From Anisus vortex (Eukaryota; Mollusca; Gastropoda; Planorbidae), in NCBI GenBank assembly GCA_949126835.1, contig OX421502.1, positions 34,358,482-34,422,481 of the forward strand: DNA of 64,000 nt. Reading direction: 5' to 3'. The notes below the pieces were generated by a model that saw only the letters and a list, made by a program, of their open reading frames with translations, was not told where the DNA came from and made no database searches. This document shows, piece by piece, positions 22,470-35,067 of the stretch. Position 1 is the stretch's first letter; the number at the start of each line of letters is the position of its first letter. Made by a program: the position numbers and the translations under genes.

Positions 22470-22769
22470 CCAAAGACTGTAATAAGCTGGACCGCTTGCT
22501 CTATTTTTAGAGCTTATGTGTTCTTTTTCCGTGCGCATCCAATAACGCTGTCTTAAATAACTTCTACTCTCCTACGTTTGCCTAAATGTTTCCGCTGTAT
22601 ACAACTTTCGATTTTAATTTATTTTTTTTTTCATTGAGAAAATCATAGCGACTAAATAAAACGGAAGTGCACAGTACAAAAGGGAATCGGGAATTCCAAA
22701 AAGAAGTCGTTCGAGTCATCATATAGCAGAAATATTAACGCAAGAGGTCCATCTTATTATAGTCTTTGG
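22470..22769. mobile_element. 300-bp TIR MITE, copy A
   Basis: Termini are strong inverted repeats: it starts CCAAAGACTGTAATAAGCTG and the other end, read inward, starts CCAAAGACTATAATAAGATG. TTTTA flanks both sides and may be the target duplication. There is no ORF. The body matches copy B at 41358-41675, including GGACCGCTTGCTCTATTTTT and TTTCCGCTGTATACA. I cannot assign the superfamily. Confidence 0.75.
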
Positions 22770-22902
22770 TTTTATCATAGAAAACAAAATAAGAATAGAG
22801 ACTAGTCATCCACTTAGCGACATTTTACTTTACACTTTTGACTTCACATTATGAGTATGTGTAGTTATAACAATTTATTTGTTAGCCAGTAGATGTTCTA
22901 CT

Positions 22903-23105
22903 CTGTATGTCTGTATGTCTGTATGTCTGTATGTCTGTATGTGTGTTTGTGTGTTTGTCTGTATGTCTGTATGTCTGTATGTCTGTATGTCTGTATGTCT
23001 GTATGTCTGTATGTCTGTATGTCTGTATGTCTGTATGTCTGTATGTCTGTATGTCTGTATGTCTGTATGTCTGTATGTCTGTATGTGTGTTTGTGTGTTT
23101 GTCTG
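22903..23105. repeat. 8-bp microsatellite (GTATGTCT)n with duplicated interruption
   Basis: A long run of the octamer CTGTATGT. The same interruption, GTGTGTTTGTGTGTTTGTCTG, occurs at both ends (about 22942 and 23086), so a whole block was duplicated. Cys/Val-rich ORFs through it are artefacts. Confidence 0.95.
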
Positions 23106-23906
23106 TTGTTAAGTACCTTTCTCCTTATATCTGTCTGGCTGATGGAAAGCGCTTATACGTGTGTCTGTTCGCGTGTGTTTATATCTGTAAGCATGTCTTT
23201 TTGCCGGTCTACAATCACTTATAAAATATTCAGTTTCTAGTCTGAAAAGCTATTCAGATAAAGTAACCAAACATTTTCTTATCACTTAAACTTTAGGAAA
23301 AAGAAATGTCACAAGATACCAGCTCAATCTTCTACCCTCCTCCACCCAGCTGTCCCATCTCTCCCCCCTCCCCCCAACAACCCCCCCTCCCCATCCTATC
23401 CCTTAATCCTCTCTATCTCCATGACTCTATCAACTAAACACACACACACACACACACGCGCGCCATCCCCATCTCGTTTGAAAACAGCCCTCGGCGCCTC
23501 TCAATATCGATCCGGACAAAATACTCGACATTATAACAAACAAAAAAAAAGTATTATAATATCGATACGCCACAAAGCTCGATTACTTTAAGAAAAACAA
23601 AAATAAACAAGACATTCTAAAAACAAAACCACAACAACGGAGAAACGAAACAAAAAGTAATCGCCATGCAGACTGTTTTTTCGTTATTTAAATCGTGCGG
23701 TGCATTTTCTCAATATTTCATTCAACAATGATATCTGATAGTTATCATTTTCCTTAAAACATGATACTACGAACAGCTATCTATGTTTATGATAACTTAA
23801 TTGAATTTCTTTGTATGTTCTTTATTATTAAAATAACCCGGCGTTGCCTATTGCGGGGGGGGGGGGGGTGATTAAAAACGCTAAACAAAAGGCTAAACCA
23901 CTAAAC

Positions 23907-24085
23907 TTGTTTAAAACTATAAAACTATTTTAAAATGTTATTGTCGTTTCGTGCCTTCATCGGCCGAAACCTTGTTTAAAACTATTTTAGAGTGTTATTG
24001 TCGTTTCGTTTTTGTGAGCGCGCTGAGCATGCTTGCATTAGCATGGAATGAGGCGCTATATAAATGACCGATTATTTATTATTTT
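23907..24085 (+). mobile_element. Short SINE-like element with GCGCTATATAAAT tail
   Basis: CTTGTTTAAAACTAT...GTCGTTTCGT is tandemly duplicated. It is followed by GAGCGCGCTGAGCATGCTTG, TAGCATGGAATGAGG, CGCTATATAAATGACC and a TTATT tail. The last ~90 bp match the insertion at 35512-35605 (opposite strand). Its tail resembles that of the SINE at 15713. Confidence 0.65.
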
Positions 24086-24254
24086 ATAGCCTATAAACTA
24101 GAGATACAATTCTCAGAAACTACAATGAACAGAAAGCTATAGATCTAATAATTAAAAAAATATAATTTATTATTACTTACTGATAACAATGAATTAGGAG
24201 AGTAATTAAAAAGTAGATAGGCCTATTGTAAAATAGTAATATTAATGGAAATGA

Positions 24255-24345
24255 TTAAAAAAAGGAGTGCGGATTCGAACCCAGGTCGCCCACATAAGCA
24301 GTCGGATACGCTAACCTCTCAGCTAAGAAGCACACCTGCCGGAAG
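24255..24345 (-). mobile_element. tRNA-like SINE head
   Basis: The minus strand has TTAGCTGAGAGGTTAGCG (A-box-like) and GACCTGGGTTCGAATCC (B box). The acceptor ends do not pair, so it is a SINE-type derivative and not a tRNA gene. Confidence 0.6.
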
Positions 24346-24799
24346 CGAGATCGCAAACGTAAAATATGAGACAATAAGGTCGCGTGTGTCTTTACATTAA
24401 CCAATGGGAATACGAATCCACACACACGGCCTACTTTATATATATATATAGATTTAAATCTCCACACTCCCTCTCCTTCCGTCCTCTTGAATTTTTTTCC
24501 ACATGTCATTTGTTTGATATATGATTCTGCCTTTTGGCCAAACTCATCTAATATATTAAAATACATGAGTCTCTTATTATAAGCGTGTATGTGTGTGTGT
24601 GTATGTGTGTGTGGTGGTCTTTATTTTGGTATAAGAGAAGCATTCGTCTTGGTTAGATCGTACCAGCAAATGGTTTTATATATTATAAACAATGTTTTTT
24701 TTTTTTTTAAATTAAAGCAATTTTTGAAATTCTGTAATGCTTACTGACATTGAATAACTTTCAAAATACAAATATTGTCACTGACGAAACTCGGTGAAA

Positions 24800-24960
24800 C
24801 ATAACAGAGATAGATAAAGAGAGAGACAGAGAGTGAGAGACAAAGACATAGAGAGACTAAGACAGAGAGAGAGAGAGAAAGATAGACTTAGAGAGAAAAA
24901 AAGACACAGAGATAGAGAGAGAGAGAGACAGAGAGATGGTTTGAGTAACATAAGAGAGAG
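24800..24960. repeat. GA-rich low-complexity tract
   Basis: Imperfect GAGA/GACA repeats. Confidence 0.85.
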
Positions 24961-24970
24961 ATATTCATTC

Positions 24971-25045
24971 TTACTATGCCAACCCTATTTTATCATTACT
25001 TTGCCAACCCTATTTTATCATTACTTTGCCAACCCTATTTTATCA
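24971..25045. repeat. 25-bp tandem repeat, 3 copies
   Basis: TTACTTTGCCAACCCTATTT plus TATCA occurs three times with one substitution. The ORF across it is an artefact. Confidence 0.95.
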
Positions 25046-25580
25046 TGTTATTCTATTGTTCCATAAAGCAAAGTCAACTAGATCTATACATGTTGTTTTT
25101 ATAGAGACTTTCTCTTTAAGGCTGCCAATTAAAAAAAAAAAACTTTCAAAAAGATACCACAAAACATCCAATGCAATGTTAGAATTAACTATAGCCTATA
25201 TAAATTGCGAAGGTTTATCTTTTGACTGTTTTCGTACAAACTCTGTTCGTGAAATGTTTGATTGCAACTAGTCAAGATTAATTTAATTAGATCTCCTCCG
25301 CCTTTGAAATAAATTTTTTTTTAGAAACTTGACGCATTGATCAATTTACGAACTGGGCGCTATGCTATTGGGGGGGGGGGCATGTTATGACGCATTGATC
25401 TATTCGCGAACGGTGCACCACGCTATGGAGGCGTAGATACGTTCTCTGCACTGGTACAACTCTGAGACTTGACAGTGTCCTCGGTACGGTTCGGAGAGAA
25501 GATGTTCTAAAACATCTCGGGCTAGAGTGAGACTTCGCCACGAGTGTAGCCTACAATTGGAAACCGTTAAAAGCCTTTAG

Positions 25581-25601
25581 CACGTGGCGGAAGTGACGTC
25601 A
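25581..25601. promoter_or_regulatory. E-box/ETS/CRE composite
   Basis: CACGTG, then GGCGGAAGTG, then TGACGTCA, overlapping in 21 bp. CGGAAGTGACGTCA is the ETS-CRE composite known from animal promoters. No adjacent exon was found. Confidence 0.4.
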
Positions 25602-27239
25602 AACGTCGACATTTTATGTAGGTCATAGTTCAGCTCACTGACCATTCGAGATGTGTTTTGTGTCCATTTCTGGAAGTTTAGTAAGCATATTGCCCGGACA
25701 ATCTCAATTCTCTCAGCCCATCACTTATCGTTGTATAGTCTATTCCTTACTAAAGAATGAAACAACGTCAAATGCTCGTATGTCCTAAAAGATATCTGCA
25801 AATAGTTAATGAGTTTGTGAATGGTACTTTTCTAGCTTTAAATCTTAAAGTTGACAGCATTGTTTCCGAAAATGAAAACCTCGGCTTGGGTGTTATAACT
25901 ACCTATTAATAGAACAGTGTTCCTAGGTTTAGCATTTTCTCCAAATGGGGACAATTATCTACGATATTTCTGACGTCTCCGTCTCTCAATCACGTGGTTA
26001 CATGGTTATAAACTTTCTATAAAGAAGGAACATTGTCTAACTACTAAAAAATATACTATGTACCCGCCGCAAGGAGGATCAGGAACCGCTACTTGAGCCA
26101 AATTGTGACATGACTCAAACCGGAAGGAAATTACCGTTGAGTTGTCTCCCGTACACTTCTCTGCCATTCATACACACGTGAACAACTTGATCGTGGTCTA
26201 TTATCACCTACTTCTGTACGCTTGTCTGTCTGTGTGTGTGTCTGTCTGAGTGTCTGTCTCTGTGTGTTTGTGTCTGTGTGTGTGTCTGTGTGTGTGTGTC
26301 TGTGTGAGTTTCTCTGTGTGTGTGTCTGTAATTGGTCTATTATTCTAAAGTTAATCCCAGGAAATCTTTTTCAAATCTCTCACGCATGTCCCAATGCCTC
26401 CTTCCCCTCCTACCCCGAAGAACACGTCTCTAACATATTAAATGTCCTGATTTGGCCGCAGAGTGTCCAGTCTAGAGTGGACAGCAAATATTGACCCATG
26501 TCTCATTAAGCCTGGGCCTGGTCACGGGACAAATGAAGCGCATTCTGCTAGAGATTTTTTCTCTCGCTTTTTAAATAATTTTTTTCTCATAAAATGACAA
26601 AAACCTCTTGCTACCCCACCCACACCCTACCTCGCGGCAGTCCCCTTCTACGTCTTGAGCCCTTCGACCTCTGCCCTTTGACACGATTTTTTCTAAGACT
26701 GACCCCCCCCCCCCCATTTCTTTCGAATGACCCTAAGCTCATGCCCGCTGCTCGCACCCTAAAAATTCCCACACACGCGTACTCACTCATACACAGGCGG
26801 ACTCCAATCACTGCTCCACAATGGCGGCCTTGAGATGAGCAATTAAATGACCGTCGTTCATTTCGGCCCTGGTACGAGTTCCTATTGTATTTTTTCTTTC
26901 TTCCCATTACAACACCTTCAAATTCTGTAAGTTCTTTTTCTTCTCTAAGTTATTGCTTGTTTGTGAGTCGAGAGGATATGGTGATACAAATATTGGTTTA
27001 TTAAAATGGAGGAACGGGTACACACACACACACAAGGTTGAAAAAGAAAATATTTAATAAACTTCTGTTGGCCTTTTTCGTTGTCGTTGTTGTTGTTGTT
27101 ATCCTTGTGCGTCTGGAGTTCAAGTAAGGCATTATGGTAGCTATCATCTGATAAGCAGCCGAAAAAAAAAATCTAAAAAATTCCAAGTTGCCAACATGTT
27201 AGGGTGCCCTTACATTTTCAGATACATATATAATTCTTG
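25602..27239. other. No gene seen; microsatellites only
   Basis: Holds a TG/TC tract at about 26222-26330, a C run at 26703, a CA run at 27020 and a GTT run at 27080. No supportable exon. Confidence 0.5.
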
Positions 27240-27470
27240 AGCTGCAGCGCTTTCGGCTGGCGTACCCAAAGATCCTGGGTTCGAAATCTAGAGGGTGTCC
27301 CCGAGTCTACCCTGCTCGGGTGGGTACCTGACTTTAGTTTGGGGTAAAGTAAAGACGGCTGGGCATTGTACCGGCCACACAATCTTCTATTACGCCACAG
27401 AAACTGGTGGATTCTGATTCACCGGCCACTATGGATCAAATTGGTTCTACGGGATACTTTACTTTACTTA
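27240..27470 (+). mobile_element. tRNA-derived SINE
   Basis: GCAGCGCTTTCGGCTGGCGTA and a B box CTGGGTTCGAAATC are followed by GGGTGTCCCCGAGTCTACCC, GGGTACCTGACTTTAGTTTG and GGCCACACAATC, ending in TACTTTACTTTACTT. It is the main SINE family of this window, with a ~20-bp deletion after the B box. Confidence 0.8.
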
Positions 27471-29624
27471 CTAACTTATTCTATACAAAATCTTCTCAAA
27501 TCTGTGTCCGTTTATGTGACTATAGAATCTGTCGACTAAAAAAAAATAATTCAATTTATGAAAGGGCCAGACAGCCACAAATCTCGCATTTTTTGTTTAC
27601 TCTTTGGCGAGTTCTATAATCGTCACAATCCCAGCGGGCACACCACGTGAAATAGACGGGCAAACACGTGGAAACAACGAAAACACGTAGAAACAACGAA
27701 AACACGATGAAACCACGTTTTTTTCCTCGACGTACGACGTTGTTGTGCCCGTTGCGATGGAAATTTTTCAGCGAAAGTTGGACGACCATATAGATACCAT
27801 TTTTCTCCTATGGGCCACGCAGAACGTAAATTTTGCATCTTCTTGATAATTGGGTAATTATGTTTAAATGGAAAAAATCTCAATTATTGTTACTTTGTTA
27901 TTATTAAAGCCTATTATCTTCTCGAAATATTCAGAATGACTATTTATGGCAGCACATCAGGCTATTGAATTTAGCATGCTGAGTGCGATTTCTTTTTATA
28001 ATTTGATGATCATGATGGCTATTTTATATAGCGCTTCCTTCCGTGTTATTACATTTAGCATGCTAAAAAATGCTCTCTTGGTTTAAAAAAACAACAACAT
28101 AACAGAACAGCTAGTCTAACTTTCAAACGCATTGCTAAGTTCAAGTGAACATCTCAATCGAAAGAACCAAAACTTTGCCCCCTCACCTTTCACACAGAAA
28201 ACCTTCTGGCTAGGCCCATGTATATAATGAAGACCAGAACTATAGACCTAAGTCAATCAAAATGTAGAGTAATTAAATGAAACTTCATTGAAATTTCTTA
28301 AATAATGACTGTACTAAATGACTATACTTAATGACTGTACTTAATTTGTTCTTAATGATTATACTTAATGACTATACGACTAGACTCAAAACTAACTCGA
28401 ACGAAAATTGATTTAAGAAATGAAACAACTCAATGAAAGTTCGTTGACCTGGCATTGAACGATAAATCAATATTTCACTTTAAGGAACAAACAACAACGT
28501 CTGTTGAAAAGTAAAAACGTCTTCAACCATTGCAGATGACATCTTCGCTACTTCCGGAATCCCCTGCCACAGTTATAACCAGACGTTGAGCCACTTGATA
28601 TAAAGCTCGGTAGTGATTTGGCCTCCCCCCCCCCTCCCAACACACACACAACCCACCACCCACTTTCATCTTGGGGATGTTTTTACGTTGCGGTGGTGTA
28701 CGTACCCACGTGCGTGCGGCGAGACTAGCCCCCCTCGTGCGCATGCGTACTCTGCAGCATCTACGTGACACAAGGTAAGGGAGGGGGGTGTGGAAGGAGG
28801 GATGGGGGGATCTGTAGCATACGATATTAAAACATATAAAGAGAAAAGATAGAAAGGTGGGGCGGGGGCGGGGAGGGGTTCCCCGCTAATACAAGCGCAC
28901 CATTGTGTGCACCATTATGGCCGACCGTGTCGTGGAACAATGTCCTCGTCACGAAAGCAATTTGCGCGGACGTGCGGTGAATCATTTCAAAAGACATACT
29001 CTCTACACTTCCTGTGATATTTTACCGCGCAACGAACAAGGCACTGCTGGCTATCAGGTTTCTTTTTTTTTTTTTTCTTTCTTTTTTTATTTAGAAACAC
29101 GTTGTAACCACCCGTAATGCTTTTGTTCAACCATGTACAGAATTTCACTCCCCTTCCCTGATTCTGTGCTGTGCATCAAATTTCATAATTTCTCTCTCTC
29201 TCTCTGTGTCTCTCTTTCTCTCACTCACTGTCCTTCTCTCTCTCACTCACACTCTCTCACTCACTCTCTCACTCGCCCTCTCTCTCTCTTTGTTTATTTT
29301 TGTAACAAATAGTTCCGCATAGCGTTTTAATGCGTTAGTCGCCCTTGCGGATAAAACTTGGCTGGTAGAGAAAACTTTACAGCGGATGTATCTATAAGAG
29401 GACGCAAGACACACACACACACAAAAACTCACAAACAGTCAAATATACGTGTGGCAACGCCTCCCTTCTCTTAAAGCTCATCTCTAGTTTCCTATTTAAA
29501 AATTAATAAAAAAAATAAACACATCCTACTAGATCTGATTCTCCTGACTCTGGAGAATATTGGAGATCAATTTGAGAGACAAAACAACAACAGCGAATTA
29601 AGTGAACTACTGTAACTGTTTTCC
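27471..29624. other. No gene seen; repeats
   Basis: Contains an ACACGTRGAAACAACGAAA-type short tandem (27660-27710), a SINE-like tail fragment on the minus strand (28024-28072), degenerate 13-bp AATGACTATACTT repeats (28305-28375), C and G runs, and a CT tract (29190-29290). No exon can be supported. Confidence 0.5.
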
Positions 29625-29910
29625 AGTAAAATGTAAAGTAAAGTATCCGGTAGGACCAATTTGATCCATTGGCTGGTGAAGCAGCGTTCACCAGTTTCTG
29701 TGGCCACGGCATACTAGGTGATTGTTTGGCCAGCATTATGCACAACCGCCTTTGCCTTACCTCAACTACGGTCAGGTACCCATCGGAGCTGGGGTAGACT
29801 CAAGACACCCTTCAGACTCGGAGAAAAATCCTATCCTGAACCAGGATTCGAACCCACGACCTTCGGTACGCCAGCCGAACGCGCTGCCACTCGGCCACCG
29901 TGCCGACTAC
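29625..29910 (-). mobile_element. Near-full-length tRNA-derived SINE
   Basis: The minus strand has GAGTGGCAGCGCGTTCGGCTG (A-box region), GGGTTCGAATCC (B box), TGGGTACCTGACCG, the GGCCA..CAATC block and a TTTACTTTACTTTAC end. It is one of the best preserved copies. Confidence 0.85.
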
Positions 29911-29976
29911 TGTTTTCCAGCGTTTGCCAAAATATTCTTTTACATGACCCATTTTTTAAAAATACTTCGCTAGAAT

Positions 29977-30080
29977 GAGGGCAGCTGGTCCTGCGGTTTT
30001 TTACCCCGGACTGTCTACAAAACCGCCCCGGGTTCTTCTAGCCCTGCCACCCCCTGCAGGAGTTTTTGGTGAGGCCTTGG
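29977..30080 (+). mobile_element. Degenerate SINE related to the 15713 copy
   Basis: GGCAGCTGGTCCTGCGGTTT, a diverged B box (GGGTTCTTCTAGCCC) and CCCTGCAGGAGTTTTTGG align in order with the SINE at 15713. The tail is lost. Confidence 0.55.
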
Positions 30081-30346
30081 ACATAATAATCGTCTCTCGT
30101 CGAGTATCAAAAAAACCTATAAGTGAAATGAACTTCTATTATGATAGATTCCAGAATTTATTTCTTTAACAAACTTTTAGAAAATATAATTTACTTATAG
30201 GCCAACTATAGGTCTATATATATATCTATAGAGTTCATATTTAATTATAAATGAACATACGAAATTAAATTATATATTTCTTATACAATAATAAACACAA
30301 GGTTTTTTTTTAAGTATTTGTAAATATTTTTTTTAGGGCTGTGAAA

Positions 30347-30413
30347 ATTCGGAGTAATTTGTAGCTTATCATGTCCGCCATTTCGGAGTAATGTGTAGCT
30401 TATCACGTCCGCC
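30347..30413. repeat. 33-bp tandem duplication
   Basis: CGGAGTAATTTGTAGCTTAT plus CATGTCCGCC is repeated with two substitutions. Confidence 0.9.
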
Positions 30414-30936
30414 ATCTTCATTATCTCAGACAATTCTTCCACACCAGTGGTCATAACCGTGTTTTCCACAATGGCCGACTAGCCGAGGTGACATCTGTCG
30501 CGCGCCTTGTGTCTCAAACAAAAACCGTTCCCCCAATCAAACACATCAGCAAATATTCTCATTTGCACATTAACAGCATCTGCAGAAAACGATGTGCGCA
30601 TGAGATGTTGTTGTTTTTAATTTCGAGAGTTTTCAGCGTCGTTGTCTCACTTCCGGTGTGTCACGCGCATGGAGTCTCGTGCCGGACGTAATGCGAAAGG
30701 CAAAGGGATGTGACCTGAACCGTTGATTAGTTAACCAGTAGAGGGTTTTAGGACCAGGTTTTGGGGGTGGTAGTCTGAAAAGGACAGCAGCCCGTCGAAT
30801 TAAGGTCTTTTTGTTTAGTTAATAATATTTGATTGTCAATTGACATCTTGGAATAAATATACTTTGACATTATAACTTATAACTCTTTATATCGTAATTA
30901 TTTATTTATTACATAGTATAAGTGCTAATACCCCTA

Positions 30937-31117
30937 ACATCTTCTTGTAGCACAATTTTAAAGTCAAGATGCCAATGACATCTTCATTTAGTCCAATGTC
31001 TTAGTCGAGATGTCAATGCCATCTTCGTTTTATCTAATGTCCTCGTCGCAATGTCCTTAACATCTTCGTGTAAATCCGATTTTTAAAAAAAGTCAAGATG
31101 TCATCGACATCTTCGTG
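30937..31117. repeat. ~41-bp degenerate tandem repeat with palindromic core
   Basis: About four units carry AGTCAAGATGTCAATGACAT plus CTTCGT variants. The best unit contains AAGATGTC-AT-CGACATCTT, a near-perfect palindrome. Confidence 0.75.
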
Positions 31118-31878
31118 AGTACTCTGTCGTCTGCAGTCAAATGATGTCGTGAAGACGTCTGGGGGAGGGGGGCCGAGGACAGCGTCAAGCTGTCAATAAA
31201 CCCCGAAAGGGGTTAGCGCCCTCCTGGGTTGCGTGTCACGCAGCCATTGGTCAGAGCTTAGAGCAGTAGCTCTCTAGTGAAAACAAGGGGTGTCGGGGAA
31301 GAAAAACTAGCCCTTCGCTTTCTTGGTCTTCAGCTGGCGCCCTCTCTCTCTCTTTTACTCCCTTGACCTTTGCCTGCCCGTGTATGCCCGTGCGTGTGTG
31401 ATTTTGGATTAAATCCCTTTTTTTTTCTTGCCTTATTACCGGACCTCATAGCCAGGCCGGTATTTAGACGCTCATTAATTCCTCCATTAATTCTTAATTA
31501 CTCAAAGAGGTTTTAATTTTTTTTTTCGAAAATTTCTGCGCCACACGCAACCGGAAGTACTTTATTTCTCGCAGAAAAACAACAACAGACATTGCTCCAT
31601 TTCGTGTTGGCATCTCTCTAATGCAGACGTGAACGTAAGGGGGCTGTTTGTAGAACAGAATTGAAACATCGAAACTTGATGGGTTATGGCATAAATGAAC
31701 ACATGTAGTACTACGACTCGTAGCCCCGTTTTGAAAATGAGCCCGGAAGTACGGCCGTATTCATACGAAACAAAATGTCTTCCAGGGCTAATGAAATGTT
31801 AAACTCTCTATTGTGTCATTACAACTAGAACATGAATATATAGATCTTAACGAGCTTAAAATGTGCATCCAAAGTATG
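31118..31878. other. No gene seen; GC-richer patch at 31140-31330
   Basis: The patch contains CCCCGAAAGGGG and CGTGTCACGCAGCC but no recognisable product. Confidence 0.4.
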
Positions 31879-32290
31879 ATTTTATCTTATATATAACAGA
31901 CGCTCCTGAAGTTTGTTGCGTCCTACGCTCATCCGTCGTCCGAGTCTAGTCGTGCGTTTTTATTAGTGTTTTGAAAGATGTTAAGTTACTGGTTTTCCTG
32001 GTTTGTTCCGGCAACCCATTCCAGGGGCTGATGCCACTTTGGGAATTAAGAGTACTTATATGCGTTTGTTCTCGCATAAGGGATAAGAAAAGTTATTTTC
32101 GTCCACATGTTAATCTGAGAATTGCAACAGGCTGTTATTGTGTTGTATTTCTAAGTTAGAATTTAATGTCTTGTGTAATATTACTACTTTACCCTTTGCC
32201 CATCTGTCCTCTAGTGTTTAGAGTGTATGCTCTTATTCCGTATGTTCTACATTCTGTATGTTCTGTATATGTTCCGCAAAAATTATGCTA
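31879..32290 (-). mobile_element. 5'-truncated LINE, 3' end (longest copies' class)
   Basis: The minus strand encodes pieces equivalent to the 7671 copy (around ITFLIP-ARTNAY and the FP-W block) with a stop inside, then the 3' block, a shortened hairpin and a TATATAAGATAAAAT tail. Confidence 0.78.
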
Positions 32291-33414
32291 CCTTTACCTT
32301 AAAGCAGAATAATGATATGCTTCTATAACATAAGTCTGATTGGAACTATTTCGATTGGAGTGCAAGAGAGCAGACTCTAGCAATATAATTTCAAGCCAGT
32401 AGATTTGAACCCAGGACATGTGGATTAACATTTGAATAAATAACGCTCGACCATAAAGCCCATTATAACAAAGAATGCACCGTGAAACTATGCTTAAGCC
32501 GCAATGAATAAGTTGATTAACTCCACACATATAATATGTTTCTTTATATTGCTTTTTGTTGTAACGAATGGAAATGAAATATTTTTTAAGCATAATTTAT
32601 ATACCTTAAAATTATGTTTCATTCAATCCGTGACAGCCAAACTGGCAAGCCTAATATATTTTAATTTTGGCTTCTTTTTTTATTTTTCCTTTCAACCTGC
32701 CATGCACGTCATTTTGCTGAATGGTTTAGGCCAGATTTTTTTTGGGGAGGGAAAAATCTTGCTGTAGAATCCGTGTCAGTGGAGAGGCCATCAGATGAGG
32801 GTCTAATCAAACCGTCAGCAGACGACAAGAAAACCGCCAATCATAGCAGGTTTTGTGACCGTCCTTCCAAGGAAATGTCCTTCCAAATCCCAACCACCCT
32901 CACTCCCCTCCCCACCCCCAAACCACCACCCCCACATCAATAGGTGTTGTTCCCCCCCCCCACACATAATCACAGTTATTCGTACAGATTTTGGGATTGG
33001 GGTAGGGGGGTATTAGGTCTAGGGTGTAACGGAGTCTGCAATTTTTCTTCTCCCCCCCCCCAAAAAAAAAATGTCAGAGGGGAGTGGATTTAAAGGAGAA
33101 GGGAAAAAGAAACAACGCAAGATGGCTGACAATGAGACCTGTGTTTTAATCCGGGTCCCTGTATTCAAGGAGGTGACCTTGCCAGCACTTAACTTGGGTT
33201 GGAATCAAAAGCCATCCCTGGTTGTCCCTAACCCTTGGCAGAAGTGATATTTGAGTCAGGGGAGAGAGGGTGGGGGAACGCTAGTTTTTCTGGAAAAAAC
33301 AACAGATGGGGAGTGGGGGTGTGGCGAATGGCGCCGGTCAGGGCGAATTAAAACACATGGAAAAACAAATGTTTTATTCAGAGCTCTTTATAGATGACAG
33401 GAAGAAAATATGGT

Positions 33415-33635
33415 GAAGAGAGAGAAAGAGAAAGAGAGAGCGAAAGACAGAGAGAGAGAGAAAGAGAGAGAGTATGGAAGAGAGAGAGAGAGAGAAAAAA
33501 ATAGAGAGAAACTGACAGATAAAGCTAGTGATGAAAGAAAGATGCACAGACTAAAAAAAGAGAAAGAGAAGGAAACGAAGAAGGAAGTGGAGCAATTGGT
33601 AGAGAGAAAGAAAGAGAGAAGGAGAGAGAGAAAGT
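33415..33635. repeat. GA-rich tract
   Basis: Polypurine repeats, translated as Lys/Arg/Glu-rich artefact ORFs. The preceding 32291-33400 is non-coding with C and G runs. Confidence 0.85.
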
Positions 33636-33689
33636 AAAGGCCAGAAAGAAAGAGATAAGGAATCAAATTTAAACCGTCCTTAAAGACTT

Positions 33690-33978
33690 AAATTCTGACT
33701 TAGCAATACAACCCAAGAACAACCTGTTACAATGCTCAGATAAACATTAGGACAAAAACACTTTCCTTATCTTTTGTGCGAGAACAAATACATATAAGTA
33801 TTCTTTCGGGCATGGAATGGGTTGGCTGAAAAACTAGAAAAACCAGTAACTTAAGTTTAACTTAACATCATTTTAAAACACTAACCATAATGCACGACTT
33901 GACTCGGACCACGGATGAGCGTAGGACTCAATAATCTTCTTTATAGAAGGAGCGTCTTTAATATATAAGATAAGATAC
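33690..33978 (+). mobile_element. 5'-truncated LINE, 3' end
   Basis: Begins in the CAACCTGTTACAATGCTCAG block and includes TATTCTTTCGGGCATGGAAT, the CGGACCACGGATGAGCG block, the intact hairpin GA[C/T]TCAATAATCTTC... and an ATATAAGATAAGATA tail. Confidence 0.8.
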
Positions 33979-34249
33979 GGCAAAGAAGGTTCTTGTTTAG
34001 TTTGAAACTGTTTAAGTTACTACGGGCTGCAGGGAGCGTCGTCTGCAGATGCAGTGATTGGGGTCAGTGTCATCCAACAATGGTCAAGCAATTATGGCAA
34101 AAGCATCCATTCCCACATCGTGGAGTTAATCACATCTTTAATGGCTGTTCCTCCCCGTCTGTTCCAAAAAAAAACCAGATATGTTCCGATGTTCTTTTTC
34201 CCTCCGCCATGATGTCGTTCTGTTCTAATGATCCGTTTATTCATCCTTT

Positions 34250-34364
34250 CTTTCTCTCTCTCTTTGTTGTCCTTTAATATTTTTTCTCTCTTTACATTAC
34301 CACTTTCTTCTTCTCTCTCTATATATTTCATTTTTAATCCGTAACTCACTTTACCATGCTTATA

Positions 34365-34412
<48 letters not shown>

Positions 34413-34415
34413 CAT
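34250..34415. repeat. CT-rich tract
   Basis: Contains a CT dinucleotide run of about 24 repeats with interruptions near 34363-34410. The following 34416-35067 has T runs and no gene. Confidence 0.85.
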
Positions 34416-35067
34416 TCGAATTGTATTCCTTTTCAAACTTTTCTTTCTTTTTCATTCTCTTTCTTAAATGATTTCTACTTTCTCACTTTTCCTTTTTTTC
34501 TTTCACGGTTGCTTGTATACCTTTCGTTTTTTCTCAATCTTTATGTCTTTTTCATGGAGGGAGGATGGGAGGGAGGGAAGGAAGGCAACGGACACTATCG
34601 AACCTATCCAACGATTTGTATTCAAATTAGACCAAGTTTATTAGAATGTAAATGACCGCAATAAATCTTCATCAAAGAAAGAAAAGAGCTTTTTTTAAAA
34701 AACACACCTTTTTATTTCCATTGGTTCAAATGCAGACCACGTGCTCAATCGCCTTCCGCTGATTGGCTTAAAAAAAAGAGAACGTCACATTTTTCGATTC
34801 GTTTCTTCAAGGCAATAATTTGGGCCTTAACATTTTGTTTTGCTCTTACCCAAACATCAAAATTATTTTTTTTAACAACTCTAATATTTCCAAATCAGTT
34901 TTTTTTTTGTTTTAATCAGAACATAAATAAAATGGAATAAATACACATAATAGCTCATCGTAAAATGGGTCAAAATGACCAAAATAAATTTCCGTCAAAA
35001 CTAGCGAACGTTTTTTCCTAGCATAATTTGAGCTCCAGAAGGTTACTTCTGTGAATTTCGGACATAG

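Noticed and set aside
22879..23240. Cys/Val/Tyr-rich ORFs
   Set aside because: Translation of the 8-bp satellite.
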